Assembly (NCBI RefSeq): GCF_024166365.1
Contig: NC_064844.1
Span: forward strand, 558,001-622,000
DNA length: 64,000 nucleotides
DNA from: Elephas maximus indicus
Taxonomy: Eukaryota; Chordata; Mammalia; Proboscidea; Elephantidae
Reading direction: 5' to 3'
The notes under the pieces are model-generated. The model saw only the letters and a list, made by a program, of their open reading frames with translations, ran no database searches and was not told the DNA's origin. Shown piece by piece: positions 1-10,440 of the stretch (within the stretch, counting starts at the first letter, position 1; every line of letters begins with the position of its first letter). The translations under genes and the position numbers were made by a program.

Positions 1-654
1 CACCATGCAGCCTTTGAGTAATTTAACTGCTTTTATTCCACTTTGAGGGCCTTGAATCATTCTGCAACAATAGTTTTACCTCTCCTAAAGGCTTCTTCCA
101 TTTATCTGTTGCCTTTGGTAGTGGACGAAATTTAGAGAGCGGCAGCAGGGGTGGAAAAAAAGATGAGTACTTAAATCATCCCAGTTAGTTATTTTTTCTA
201 CTTCAATGGCTATTTACACTTCACAAAAATGAGCTAGGGAATGCAATTTTAGGATATTAATACAAGGTTATTAAAGCAGGTGGCTCCACCCAGAGTCCCT
301 AAAGTTATTGACAAGAGAATATTGGTTACTTTATTTCCATAATTCAAACACTAAGGACCTCATCTTATTTCCTTTTTCTTTTGTGATCGAATTTTAACAC
401 AGAACATTGTTTGCTTTTATAGAGCCAGCGCCAATTTAACAAAGAGGCTTCAAGAACTTCCCAGAGTAAAGCCTTGAGTTTTGTTTCCATTTTAAAACCT
501 ACAAAGAACTATGCTCGTGTTCCTGGTGTTTTTTATCTCTCTCTTTGGTACTATAAGCTTCTATTCACATTTTGTCAACTTGTCACCAAAGTCAGAAATA
601 CAGTGGCCTGCTTACATGTATATACTTTTCTTATGTGGAGAGTTTTAGGGTTAT
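1..654. other. No gene recognised, AT-rich intergenic sequence
   Basis: I see no repeat family, CpG clustering or convincing ORF in this stretch. The only long frame (76 codons from 474) has no recognisable domain and runs through homopolymer-rich sequence. It may be single-copy DNA or a very old repeat. Confidence 0.4.
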
Positions 655-1350
655 TCTGTTTACTTTCTTTTTTTATCATTGTGGACAGTACACACAGAAC
701 TTGAACGATTCAACAATTTCTACATGTACATTTCAGTGACATTGATTGCATTCTTCGAGTTGTGCAACCATTCTCACCTTCCTGTTCCAAATTGTTCCTC
801 CCCCATTAACATGAACTCACTACCCCCTAAGCTTCTTACCTGACCTTTTGAATTGCTGTTGTCAGTTTGATCCCATATAGACGGTTCTTCAAAAGAACAC
901 AATGTTCAAGGCAAACATTCTTTACTAAATAAGCTAACTTACTGTTTGGTTAAAGACTTCAGGGGATATTTTTGGTTTAATGTTTAAAGATGATCTCAGG
1001 GCAACAGTTTCAGAGGTTCATCCAGTCTCAATGGCTCCAGAAAGTCTGGATTCCATGAGAATTTGGAATTCTATTCTGCATTCCCACACCCCTTGCCTTT
1101 TCAATCAGGATTCTTCTATACAGTCTTTGATCAAAACGTTCAGTAATGGTAGCCAGGCACCGTCCAGTTCTTCTGGTTTCATGGCAAAGGAGGCATTCGT
1201 TCATGGAAATAATTAGGCACGTGTTCTATTACCTCCTCCTGTCCCTCACTCCTCTTCTTCCTCTGTTGCTCCAGGTGCGTAGAAACCAGTTGTCATGCCT
1301 TGGATGGCTATTTGCAAGCTTTTAAGACCCCGGGCACTACACCTATGTTC
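655..1350 (-). mobile_element. L1 3' UTR copy, inverted
   Basis: Read on the minus strand, this matches the long repeat found in plus orientation at 33480-34320, 36533-37092 and 49132-49875. Shared landmarks are the 'gaatgtaatcaatgtcactgaattgtac' end near 710-750, the 'gatcaaagattctatagaag' segment near 1110-1140 and the 'cctggggtcttaaaagcttg' segment near 1310-1330. Two other copies in the window follow directly on L1 ORF2 3' sequence (24883-26835 and 33000-34320), so I read the repeat as the 3' UTR of an afrotherian L1. It is 5' truncated and noncoding. Confidence 0.7.
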
Positions 1351-1410
1351 ACTTAAAAAAATAAATAAATAAAAGAATTAAAGAAAAAAAAATGTATATA
1401 TATAAACTCC
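1351..1410. repeat. A-rich simple sequence with (TA)n
   Basis: The run is almost entirely A with AAAT repeats and a short TATATATA tract, next to the L1 3' UTR copy. It has no other visible content. Confidence 0.7.
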
Positions 1411-1424
1411 AAACTCCTTACTGC

Positions 1425-1590
1425 TGAGCAAGAGGCCCTTCATGTCCTGGCTCATCCCTGTCTGTTTTCCAGCTTCGCCTTACGCCATTCTTCTCCCCAA
1501 CTTGATCACTTTGCTCTAGTCACTCTGGTCTCTTTCTTGCACTGTGCCAGGGATATAAGTTCCAACTGATATTTATTGAATGAATGAATA
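1425..1590 (+). mobile_element. L2 LINE 3' fragment
   Basis: The segment has the L2 3'-end pattern: a 'catgtcctggctcatccctgt' stretch, a 'cttgatcactttgctctagtcactctggtctctttcttgc' stretch, then 'tatttattgaatgaatgaat' at the end. The middle is deleted. It is an ancient mammalian LINE relic. Confidence 0.6.
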
Positions 1591-2124
1591 ATCAGTATAA
1601 GAAGAATTTTTAGCATGTCATCTGTTAAGAACTAAAACTAAAAAAAAAAACTAAAGAAGATGTAAATTAAGTTTAGTGCAGATTCAATACAGAAAGCAAG
1701 TAGTTAGCCTCTAGCAGAATGCCTAGCTCATAATAGCTGTCTATCAAAATAGTTCAGAAAGTATAAATGAATGAATAAATTTGAATTTATTGCCATATAT
1801 CCCATATGGGAGGTTTATGATGATTTGTATGTCAACCAGTAATTTTTGGTTTCATCTTACCTGATTCTACCTCATTTAAAGTTAAAAGTCTAAGCCCAGG
1901 ATCCAACAATTTCTTTAATAAACTCATTAATTTTCTATGTATTTTCTTAAAGAACCTCTGTCACATATACTAATTCTGATCTTATAAGCTCTGCAAAACT
2001 ACATTGTTATAGAATACCTAGATTAATGTACTCTCCTTTATTTACATGATATTTTAAGAAATTTATAGAACTATAAACTTTGAGTTGGGAAGAAACACAT
2101 GTTGATTGACCGCCTACTACAGTC
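1591..2124. other. No feature recognised
   Basis: AT-rich sequence with a short poly-A run near 1640. The 'gaatgaataaa' end near 1770 may be a further L2 tip. Nothing in it supports a gene. Confidence 0.35.
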
Positions 2125-2325
2125 CACACACTTCCCTAAATTAATTATTATCTTCTTTAGTCCTTACAATAATTGAGAGCTATTATCCTCATTTTACTAC
2201 TGTGAGAAATGAGAGTCAGGGAAGTTAAATAAATTACCCAGGAATAGTGGTAGGTTTGGGATTCAAATCCAAGTAGTCTGGCTCTAGAGTCTGGGTTTTA
2301 AACATTAGATTACTTTGCCTCTAAG
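2125..2325 (+). mobile_element. MIR SINE
   Basis: Diagnostic MIR order is visible: 'tccttacaataattgagagctattatcctcattttac', then 'gaagttaaataaattaccca', then 'gggattcaaatccaagtagtctggctctagagtctg'. The copy is diverged, as expected for a repeat that predates placental mammals. Confidence 0.75.
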
Positions 2326-2340
2326 CCTTTGTGGTGGTAG

Positions 2341-2394
2341 TGTTGTTAGATGTCGTCGAGTCAGCTCCAACTCAGCAACAGGCTCAGAAAAGTC
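2341..2394 (-). mobile_element. RTE/AfroSINE 3' tail fragment
   Basis: The segment 'gttgttagatgtcgtcgagtcagctcc' is the reverse complement of the tail shared by the AfroSINEs and the RTE LINE. Only the tail is present, so the parent cannot be decided. Confidence 0.6.
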
Positions 2395-2770
2395 AATGTT
2401 CGCATCTACCAGGATGATCTGATTCTGGGGCACTGGTCCATGAAGTGTCAGCTTATTACTTAACGCTGAGGGAACACAACTATCAAGTAGACTAGATACT
2501 CTTGTTCATTGATTACCCTCTTTCTAGGCAATTCTACCTGGGAAGGCAATTAATAATCGGTAGATTCTTGGTGAACTTGGAATTAGACCAAGGGGAATTA
2601 GCTGGCTGTTCTTAAGGACTTGGCGATTCCATTTCCACTGTAGGGTTATTCTGCGGTAACCATTTTCTGCAACAACACTGAAGGCACACTGCTTCTCTGA
2701 CTCCATTTTCTACGCTTGCAATGCTGACCGATCCTTCTCAGGTTTTAAATACTCCTTCTTTTGATACTGT

Positions 2771-3330
2771 ATCAGTCAGGACTCTTCTGGTTGTAAGTGA
2801 TAGAGACCCAACTCAAATAAACTTAAGCATAAAAGGGAATTGTTTGACCCATGTTCCTGGAAAGTTAAGAGGTGGAGTTGGCTTCCCATATTTAGTGGCT
2901 TGAATGAAATCTTCCTTCAGATTTCCCTTTCTCTCTTTATCTGTATCTCCCAATCTCCCTAACTCTTGGTTCTGCTTTTTTCTGTGTGTTGACTTCACTC
3001 ATCCCTAAGGAAAGATAGTTGCTGGGCCATCATAAACTACCTGTCCTTTTGGATCAATCAATATGGTGAAGAAACTGAGATACTCTTGTTTAATTGGGCT
3101 TGGGTCACCTGTCCATCCGTGTGGCCTTCCAAAAAAAAAAAAAAAAACCCCAAACCCATTGTGGTCAAGTCAATTCCAACTCATAGCGGCCGTAAAGGAC
3201 AGAGTAGAACTGCCCCATAGGGTTTCCAAGGAGCGCCTGGTGGATTTGAACTGTGGACCTTTGGTTAGCAGCCATAGCTCTTAACCACCAGGGTTTCTAT
3301 GTGGCCTTAGGGCTTGGGTTTATTTTATGA
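2771..3330. repeat. Ancient interspersed repeat, unnamed, split by a SINE
   Basis: This block resembles 60340-60725. Both have 'caaataaacttaagcataaaagggaattg'-like openings and a 'gcttgggtcac.tg.ccatcc' motif near the end (3097-3118 versus 60643-60662). I recognise the pattern as a widespread old mammalian repeat but cannot name the family safely. An AfroSINE sits at 3129-3299. Confidence 0.5.
3129..3299 (-). mobile_element. AfroSINE, short form
   Basis: The reverse-complement SINE begins with its poly-A/T end at the left and finishes with the tRNA-like head ('ttaaccaccagggtttc'). It is flanked by an exact 9-bp target duplication, TGTGGCCTT, at 3120-3128 and 3300-3308, which proves retroposition. 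It has no coding capacity. Confidence 0.9.
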
Positions 3331-3690
3331 TCCACCAGAAGCATTTGTTTGGAGAGAAGGAGATGAGGATAAATTCTTCAAAGGAAGTGGGGATGATTTT
3401 GCAGACAAAAGCAACAGGATCAGTAATGGTGTGGTGCCAAGTCATACTGCAGCCCGAAGCAAAAGAAAGAAATCGGTAGTAACAATCTTAACTGTGTTTA
3501 AAATCTTGATATTTTGTTCATCATGGATTTTTTTTGCATTAATTTTGATTTTTAAAAATATTGCACTGGAATATTATTTATCTTGATTGCTGAGTTTTTT
3601 TTGTGTTCCCTTAAGTTTTGCACCTGGAGCTGAAAGTGCCTCACTTGCCTCACCCTAGTCCTGGGTGTGCCATGAGGAGTCAATTTGCTT
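3331..3690. other. No gene recognised
   Basis: A 90-codon frame at 3314-3586 crosses the end of the old repeat. It shows only a hydrophobic C-terminal run and no domain I know. I treat it as chance. Confidence 0.35.
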
Positions 3691-3770
3691 TATGTCTTCA
3701 GAGATTAGCACGGTATCTGACTCAAAGTAAATACTCAATAAATGTTAGCAAAAGTGAATAGATTTATGAA
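3691..3770 (+). mobile_element. L2 LINE 3' tip
   Basis: The segment 'agcacggtatctgactcaaagtaaatactcaataaatgttagc' is the classical L2 3' end. Confidence 0.6.
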
Positions 3771-3970
3771 TAAATTGAATCAAGTTTAGTCACTGAGATA
3801 TATAATAAAACTACTTTCCATTCTATCATGTTCTTTTTATATGTGAAAAGTAGACATTTTATAGACTCATGTTAAACAAACTCCCAAGAGACTGAAGAAT
3901 AATTCAGGATGTTGGTTTAAAATTTTGCAATTAGATATATGAGATGGTAAATGTTATGGATTGATTCTCC

Positions 3971-4011
3971 AGAACTGTGAGACAATAAATTTCTGTTCCA
4001 TAATGCTGCAG
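3971..4011 (+). mobile_element. MLT1-like MaLR LTR, left part
   Basis: The segment 'ccagaactgtgagacaataaatttctgtt' is the MaLR (MLT1-type) LTR polyadenylation region. It breaks off where the next LTR begins at 4012 and resumes near 4505, so the MLT1 copy was split by an insertion. Confidence 0.65.
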
Positions 4012-4504
4012 TGTGATGAATTACTTAGTATGGCCTTTCTCGCCAAGGTCTTGTAACTCCCACCCACGTGATTGGATGGGGCTGTGCAAATAAGATAACT
4101 GTGGCCCACCGAGGGGATTGGTCATCTTTTGCCTTAAAAGAGAGCCAATTCCAGAGCAGAAAGGAGAGCCCACCACCACCAAAGAAGGATAGACTCAAAG
4201 CACAGACCTGGCCCACAGAGCAAGAAACCTGAGTGCCTTTGGGCAGAGACTGAGGGCCAGGGAGAAGTCCATGCCTGACCAGTGAATTTGGGACTTGCCA
4301 GCCTCCACAACCATGAGTTTTGTGAGAGGTTGCAGTAAATCGGGCACCCAAAGACAGGAGGGAGAGTGCTGAGGTGAGAGGGAGTAATTGATGTTAGAGA
4401 CGACAGAGTGGTTCACCAGCTTGGAAAAGTTGGACATTTGGGATGTCTTTAAGCTCTGCTTCGTAGGAACCAGCTTTGTGCTGATCCATATAAAAGAAAT
4501 TCGT
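4012..4504 (+). mobile_element. LTR family A relative, diverged, inserted into an MLT1 LTR
   Basis: The first roughly 270 bp align with family A LTRs at 31275, 44518 and 59316. Shared parts are 'tgtgatgaatt', 'ggcctttctcgccaaggtcttgtaactcccaccca', 'gtggcccaccgaggggattggtca' and 'ctgagtgcctttgggcag'. The later part (about 4285-4504) does not match the other copies and may be a different subfamily or rearranged. MLT1 sequence on both sides makes this a nested insertion. Confidence 0.6.
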
Positions 4505-4559
4505 TTATACCTCATCTGCTTTGTGGTGTTTTGTTATGGCAGCCTTACAAAACACAGTA
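4505..4559 (+). mobile_element. MLT1-like MaLR LTR, right part
   Basis: The segment 'ctgctttgtggtgttttgttatggcagccttacaaaacaca' is the 3' end of an MLT1 LTR and continues the piece at 3971-4011. The following 4560-4618 resembles 6169-6236, which follows the other MLT1 LTR. Confidence 0.65.
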
Positions 4560-4605
4560 AGATTCTTGGAGAGAAATGAAGAGAGGTGGAAAGTTTACTC
4601 GTGTT

Positions 4606-5725
4606 TGAGCCTTTACGCTATGGATATACCATCCACTATTTGGATGCAAAGGGATTCGACTGTGTGGGTCATAACTAATTATGTACAAAATTGGGAAGAA
4701 TGGGAATTCCAGAACACTTAATTGTGCTTATGAGGAACCTGTACATAGATCAAGAGACTGTTGTTCGAACAGAACAAGGGCATAGTACGTGGTTTAATGT
4801 CAGGAAAGGTGTGTGTCAGGATTGTATCCTTTCACCATCTTATTCAATCTGTATGCTGAGCAAACAGTCCAAAAGCTGGGCTATATGAAGAAAAAGGCAG
4901 CATCAGGATTGGAGGAAGACTCATTAACAACCTGCGATATGCAGATGACACAACCTTGCTTGCTGAAAGTGAAGAGGACTTGAAGCACTTACTGATGAAG
5001 ATCAAAGATTACAGCCTTCAGTATGGATAACACCTCAACATAAACAAAAAAATTCCTCACAACTGGACCAGTAAGCAACATCATGATAAATGAAGAAAAG
5101 ATTGAGGTTGTCAAGGATTTCATTTTACTTGGATTCACATTCAACGCCCATGAAAGCGGCAGTCAAGAAATCAAATGATCTATTGCATTGAGCAAATCTG
5201 CTGCAAAAGATCTCTTTCAGGTGTTAAAAAACAAAGATGTCACTTTGAGGACTAATGTGCCCCTGCCCCTGACCCAAGCCATGGTGTTTTCAATCACCTC
5301 ATATGCACAGGAAAGCTGGACAGTGAATAAGGAAGACCAGAGAAGAACTGGTCTATTTGAATCATAGTGCTGGTGAAGAATATTGAATATACATACCATG
5401 GACTGCCAGAAGAATGAACAAATTTGTCTTGGAAGAAGTACAGCCAGAAATGTTCCTTGGAAGAGAGGATAGCAAGGCTAGATCTTAAGTACTTCGGACA
5501 TGATATTAGGAGGGACCAGTCCCTGGAGAAGGACAGCATGGTTGGTAAAGTAGAGGGTCAGTGAAAAAGAGGAAGACCCTCAAGGAGATGGAATGACGCA
5601 GTGACTGCAACAAAGGGCTCAAACATATCAGCGATTGTGAGGATGGCACAGGACTGGGAAGTGTTTTGTTTTGTTGTACATGGGGTCGCTATGAGTTGGA
5701 AGCGCCTCAAAAATACCTAACGACA
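4606..5725 (+). mobile_element. RTE/BovB-type LINE, reverse transcriptase fragment
   Basis: The broken frames encode an RTE reverse transcriptase. A fragment at 4690-4850 reads like the pre-catalytic fingers/palm region, and the palm motif YADD is encoded at 4938-4949. The C-terminal part runs on to about 5690 in several frames. The element ends at about 5725 in 'ggggtcgctatgagttggaagcgcc...acgacaac', the same tail as the AfroSINEs. It is 5' truncated and carries frameshifts and stops, so it is dead. RTE LINEs are known to occur in Afrotheria and plausibly supply the AfroSINE retrotransposition machinery. Confidence 0.85.
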
Positions 5726-5730
5726 ACAAG

Positions 5731-6168
5731 TGTTATAAAATTGTGTCCCCCAAAAGATATGTTGAAGTCCTAATCTCTGTACCTGTGAGTGTGACTTTGT
5801 TTGGAGAAATAGCGTCTTTCTTTGCAGATGTTATCAGTTAACAACTTCATACTGGAGTAGGGTGGGTCCTAATCCCTTCTGAGTGGTGTCCTACAGAAGG
5901 GGAAAGCAGACCTGGAAGAGAGAGCCACACGCAGGGGGAAAACAGCATATGAGACTCCATCTATAAGCCAAGGAGCACTAAGAAATGCCTGCCGTTACCA
6001 GAAGCTGAAGGAGACAAGAGAAGATCCTTCCCTAGAGCTGAGAGAAAGCCCTGCCAACGCCCTGAATTCAGCCTTCTAGCCTCCAGAACTGCTAGACAAT
6101 AAATTTCTGTTCTTTAATGTCATCCACTTTGTGGTATTTTGGTATGGCAGCCTTAGGAAACAAAGACA
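5731..6168 (+). mobile_element. MLT1-like MaLR solo LTR
   Basis: A near-complete MaLR LTR begins 'tgttataaaattgtgtcccccaaaag'. It runs through 'tttggagaaatagcgtctttctttgcagatg', 'ctggagtagggtgggtcctaatccc' and 'cctccagaactgctagacaataaatttctg', and ends 'gcagccttaggaaacaaagaca'. Its flanking 5-mers (acaag and gtaag) match imperfectly. It carries a pol II polyadenylation signal (aataaa). Confidence 0.75.
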
Positions 6169-6236
6169 GTAAGCATCTTGGGGAGAAAGGAAGGGGAGTG
6201 GAAAGGCTGTTACTGTCTGAACCCTTATACTATGGG

Positions 6237-6393
6237 TGGAGCCCTGGTGGCTCAGTGGTTAAAGAGTTCGGGTGCTAACCAAAAGATTGGCAGCTCCAAT
6301 CCACCAGCCACTCTTTGGAAACCCTATGGGGCAGTTCTACTCTGTCCTATAGGCTTGCTATGAGTTGTACTCGACTGCAATGGGTTTTTGATA
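6237..6393 (+). mobile_element. AfroSINE, short form
   Basis: The copy runs from 'gagccctggtggctcagtggttaaag' (box A region) through the tRNA-like head to 'ctatgagttgtactcgactgcaatgggttttt'. I do not see a clear target duplication. Confidence 0.85.
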
Positions 6394-6407
6394 TGTAAAG
6401 CATATTG

Positions 6408-6572
6408 TATATGTCATTTCATTTAATGCTCAAAACCCTATGAAGTTAGTATTTTTAATATAGTTTAAATAAAGTATAGTGAGTCTCAGAGTAACTTGCC
6501 CAATAACTAATAAGTGATCAAACAAAGATTCCAGTCCCGATATCCTGACTGCGGTGGTCTTATTCTGGCTGC
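6408..6572 (+). mobile_element. MIR SINE
   Basis: The MIR core and 3' part are present: 'catttaatgctcaaaaccctatgaagtta', 'gtgagtctcagagtaacttgcccaataactaataagt', 'gattccagtcccgatatcctgac'. Confidence 0.65.
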
Positions 6573-6943
6573 TAGGTATGTTGGAGGCGGGTTAGGCTGG
6601 CGGAGAAGGGAGAGACACTGAGATAAATACGCTCGTATCTGTACACAGTGCCAAGCCAGTGTGCTACACAAAAGTACTAGAAAAATAATTATGAAACAAA
6701 TGTATAATAAATAAAATATAACCTCCAATTGGACCAGAATATTTACCATGGAAAACTAAGGCAGTAATTATTCTCTTCTCAGTAGGAAATTCTACATTTC
6801 TTTTTTCTTTCAAACATAAAGAGGAAATAGCTTGCCTCTTCTCCCCCATTCCCAACCTAAAAGTTATTCACTAGAACAGATAGGATCAAGATGGTGGACT
6901 GAGAACATACATCCACACTGCCCCTCACCAAAACTCCAGTATG

Positions 6944-6975
<32 letters not shown>

Positions 6976-7316
6976 ACAAATACACACAAAACATATACAT
7001 TCATATACTCATTCATTCTTTTATGCACTCAAAATATGCAGTATTTATTGAGTAACTATTACATCCCTGGGACTGTTGTACGTGCTACACACACACACAC
7101 ACACACACACCAGTTTATAACAATAAGGAGAAGTAAGAAAGAGCTTTATCAGAAATGTTGCGAACTTCCTGAAAGAGAAATATCATACAGGATCAGAGAT
7201 ATGTAGGAGCAAAACTGAAAGAAATCATGGTCCAAATGCTCACAGGAAAAGATGGCTATAAAGGTAGGAACAGTTCCGTGCCACATCCACTCTAGAATCA
7301 ATGCATAAAACAAGCA
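6573..7316. other. Single-copy-looking sequence with two CA/TG microsatellites
   Basis: No gene was recognised. A (TG)n tract lies at about 6947-6974 and a (CA)n tract at about 7087-7110. They inflate a 124-codon frame (6832-7206) with Val-Cys and Thr-His runs, which is an artefact. Confidence 0.6.
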
Positions 7317-7510
7317 TGTCTTAGGCTGGGTTCTCTAGAGAAGCAAAACCAGTGAAGTGTATGTGTGTATATATATACATATATACATTTAGAGAGAGAG
7401 AGAGAGGTTTATATCAAGGAAATGGCTTACCTGGTTGTAGAGACAGGAAAGTCATAAGCCCGTGGGTCAGCTGTCAGGCTGGAGGCTTCTCCTGACTCAC
7501 ACAGCTGAGG
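7317..7510 (-). mobile_element. ERV-L type (MLT2-like) LTR, 3' piece
   Basis: On the minus strand this is the 3' end of an MLT2-like LTR, ending '...tctctagagaacccagcctaagaca'. It matches the corresponding part of the LTR at 9066-9566 and contains a GA/TA-rich simple stretch at about 7360-7407. It joins internal ERV sequence directly at about 7510, which implies a deletion of most of pol and the start of this LTR. Confidence 0.75.
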
Positions 7511-9065
7511 AAATCACTACAGGATGGGTTTGGTGACCCACTGGACACACTGTGAGATGGACACGAGCTAAGACTCCCTTCATAACCTGGCCTCCATATG
7601 CCCCTGACTCTGGTGGGCCACAGTGATGATTTGGGTGTCCTGGAATAAGTGTCAGTTCAGAGCCGGTATCCTGTAATCCCCCCAAAGGTCTGATTGTTTC
7701 CTTTTCCCCGGTGAACAACTCTCATAAAAGGCTGTAGATCCCTTTGGAGAATGCTGGGAGAAAGACTAACAGTGTAAATTTTTGGCAGTGTGTCGGAGTC
7801 CTTCCTCAGGGGGATCCAGCCTCCCCTTCCTTCGGGGGGTTGTGGGTCTGTAAACTCGGCTCAAGTCTGAGAACTGACTGAACGACCGTGACTCTCTTTT
7901 TCTGGGGATTAGCGTTAGGCTGCTCTTCACTTGACCTAGAATTCTCCTGCTTGTACAGATCGAGTAAATATTTAGCTAATTTCCCATCTGTTTCACTCCT
8001 AGGGACACCAGGACTAAGTAGTCTATGCCATAAGTCCACACGTGTCAGACTATTCTGATGACTGCTTTGACTCCGCCGTCCCTTGTGGTAGCCACTCCTA
8101 CCTTGTCTTTACCGATTGAGTTCCGCCACTTTGCCCCTACTACCACGGGACCCAATCAGCTCCATCATAGTTAAGTGTCTTAATTCAGTTCGGGCAGTTC
8201 CCCTTGTCAAATCTGACTTGCATAAAATGGTAATCACAGTAGTCTTCAAGGATGCTGGGTCTCCCTTCACAAATTTGTTCCTCACAGTTGTGGTAAAAGG
8301 TGTGTCCTCTGGGCACTCCATGTGTGGGTCTGTGGGCCTAACCTGAAAAATCCACTCTAACATGTCAATTTCCATAAGCCTTTGGATAGCTTCTACAGTA
8401 TACCAAGGCAGGTCTGGTCCTTCAGCTTGATTTGGTGTAAGCCGTTGCACAATCCATACTTCAGTGAACCAACTGAATAAACTATTAGATCCTTTCTTAA
8501 CCTCTTGAGCTGAAACCCAGACTGAGCCAACTTTATGTTCCTTGTGCCATTATCCCACACCCTTAATAGCCAATCCCACGTATATTCCCCACGTTTCTGT
8601 TTGTATGCATTAGAAAAATCAAGCAGTTGTTTTGGAGTGTAGTGTACGTCCTCCTGGGTCACACATTGTACTTTACCTTTTGGGGCTCGCTGGGACTTAA
8701 GTCTATTATAAATTTAGAAGCAAGGAATGAGTGGTGGGGGTGGATCCTGGGAACATTTGTCAACGTCTTATAAGGCATCTACCCCAGGCAATGCCCCATG
8801 CAATGACTCAGATACCATTCCAGGCAATATCTCAAACAAAGGCTCTTCAGGCAGAGCTAGGTTAATCAAATATGCCGTCACCCAGAGCCTCGCCTGTCAC
8901 CAATACTTGATCTATTGGTGGTGATATCTTGTGTATTTCTATTGCCACTTCATGCCATGGATTAGCAGCACCCTCTTTACTACTGGAAGCAGGGTCATCA
9001 ACATTGTGAAGACTAACCAGGCTTGAGAACCAATTTTGAAAACGCATCCTTATGATTTTGTTTAT
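7511..9065 (-). pseudogene. ERV-L type internal region, decayed gag and protease
   Basis: This is an endogenous retrovirus remnant on the minus strand between two LTR pieces. Gag-like frames occur at 8393-8662 (Tyr-Thr-Pro-Lys-Gln then a Trp-Asp-Trp-Leu-Leu-Arg-Val-Trp-Asp motif, typical of class III capsid) and at 8109-8450. Downstream, the frame at 7497-7718 contains an aspartic protease active-site motif, Asp-Thr-Gly-Ser (Asp codon at 7668-7670). The gag to protease order fits the strand. Frames are broken and polymerase and envelope are absent, so it cannot be functional. Confidence 0.75.
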
Positions 9066-9566
9066 CTTAGACTGGGTTCTCTAGAGAAGTAAAACCAGTG
9101 AAGTGTACATATAAGAGAGCTCTATCTCAAGGAAATGGCTCATGCATTCGTAGAGTCTGGCAGGTTCCAAGTTTGTGGGTCAGGCATCAGGGTGGAGGCT
9201 TCTCTTGACTCACGTAGCTGCAGGGACTGAGGAGCCCAAGATCAGCAGATCAGATGGCAGGCTGCCAACTCACCGGCTGTGGAGGCCGACAAATTCCAAG
9301 ATCATCAGGCAACACAGAGGTTGCTGGCTCAAGTCCCAAGAATAGGAGGTGAGATGACAAGCTGGATGCAGGACCCAGAGCAAGAAGCGAACTTTGCCGG
9401 AACGTCTGTATACATTGGGTGCAGGCCACACCGCCAAGGAAACTCCCCTTACAGCTATTGGCTGATCGCATCAGATCACATCATGGCGGATGACTACATT
9501 ATTGCATACCTGCCAAACCACAGAGTATCACGGCCCAGCCAAGTTGACACACAGTCTTAACCATCA
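9066..9566 (-). mobile_element. ERV-L type (MLT2-like) LTR, 5' LTR of the remnant
   Basis: The minus strand starts 'tgatggttaagactgtgtgtcaacttggctgggcc' at 9566 and ends '...tctctagagaacccagtctaaga' at about 9068, which is the MLT2 pattern. It is roughly 500 bp and nearly full length. Together with 7317-7510 it brackets the internal remnant. Confidence 0.8.
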
Positions 9567-9604
9567 CCATTATATTCTCCAAACCCACCATATTCCTCAA
9601 TACA

Positions 9605-9845
9605 TAGTATGTGGTGAATAATTGCTTGTTGAATGAATAAATAGATGAATGTGTAATTGCGTAGTGATTTATTGGCTCATCTGGTTATTGTCTGTCTCCC
9701 TGCACTCAGCTGTAAGCTCCATGAGAGCGGGAAACGTATCTGGTTTGTTCACTAGTGTATTTGCAGCACCTTGCACATAGTGCACGGCACCTAGTAGGAA
9801 ATATGATCTTTTTTTCTTAATGTATAAAAGAATAAATGAATGAAG
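9605..9845 (+). mobile_element. L2 LINE 3' end
   Basis: The segments 'ttattgtctgtctccctgcactcagctgtaagctccatgagagcgg' and 'tttgcagcaccttgcacatagtgcacggcacctagtagg' are diagnostic of the L2 3' end, and the copy closes with 'gaataaatgaatgaa'. Confidence 0.75.
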
Positions 9846-10440
9846 AAGCATGCCCACGTTTGGGGTATTTTGTTACTGTAGTTTGATAAAGCTGCTAATT
9901 ACAATAAAGCATCACACCCCGTTATTTTCTGTAGAAAGAGTGTTTTGGAAAATGTTACGTACTAGTTTGTTCTCTCACAATATGCCACGCCCACAATAGC
10001 CTGTCTGTGAGGATCTTGAATCCATACCCTCTCCTCTTCACGGCCACCAGCCTAGTCAAACTCACTATCATGTTTCCCCCAGACCGAGCTGGCCCACACA
10101 CCTTCCCTTGAGTGTGATTTGTGCAACTGTATATAAACCTGGATGGCTCAGAGTCTCCACTGCGTCTTCAGGCCAAGGATCATGTCTGTTTATGTTATCC
10201 CCAAAGAAAGCCAGGCACGCAGGGGTGCGTAAGTCGTTTTTATTTTTTTGTGACAGAGAATTATTTCTGTGCTGCATTTGAAAATCCATAAAATATTTAG
10301 TTTAGCTAAGGAAAAAAAGTATTTTAAAACTAGCAACAAATCTTTATTTTAAAATTACTGAGCTGGAAGTACTCACTTGAAAAAATCAGCTAATGACCCA
10401 GCCCACGAATTCGTAGCCACTGAGGTACCTGAGATGCTCA
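9846..10440. other. No gene recognised
   Basis: Mixed-composition sequence with no frame beyond chance length. A 73-codon minus frame at 10068-10289 has no recognisable domain. Confidence 0.35.

Noticed and set aside
6832..7206. 124-codon frame with Val-Cys and Thr-His runs
   Set aside because: It is generated by TG and CA microsatellites.
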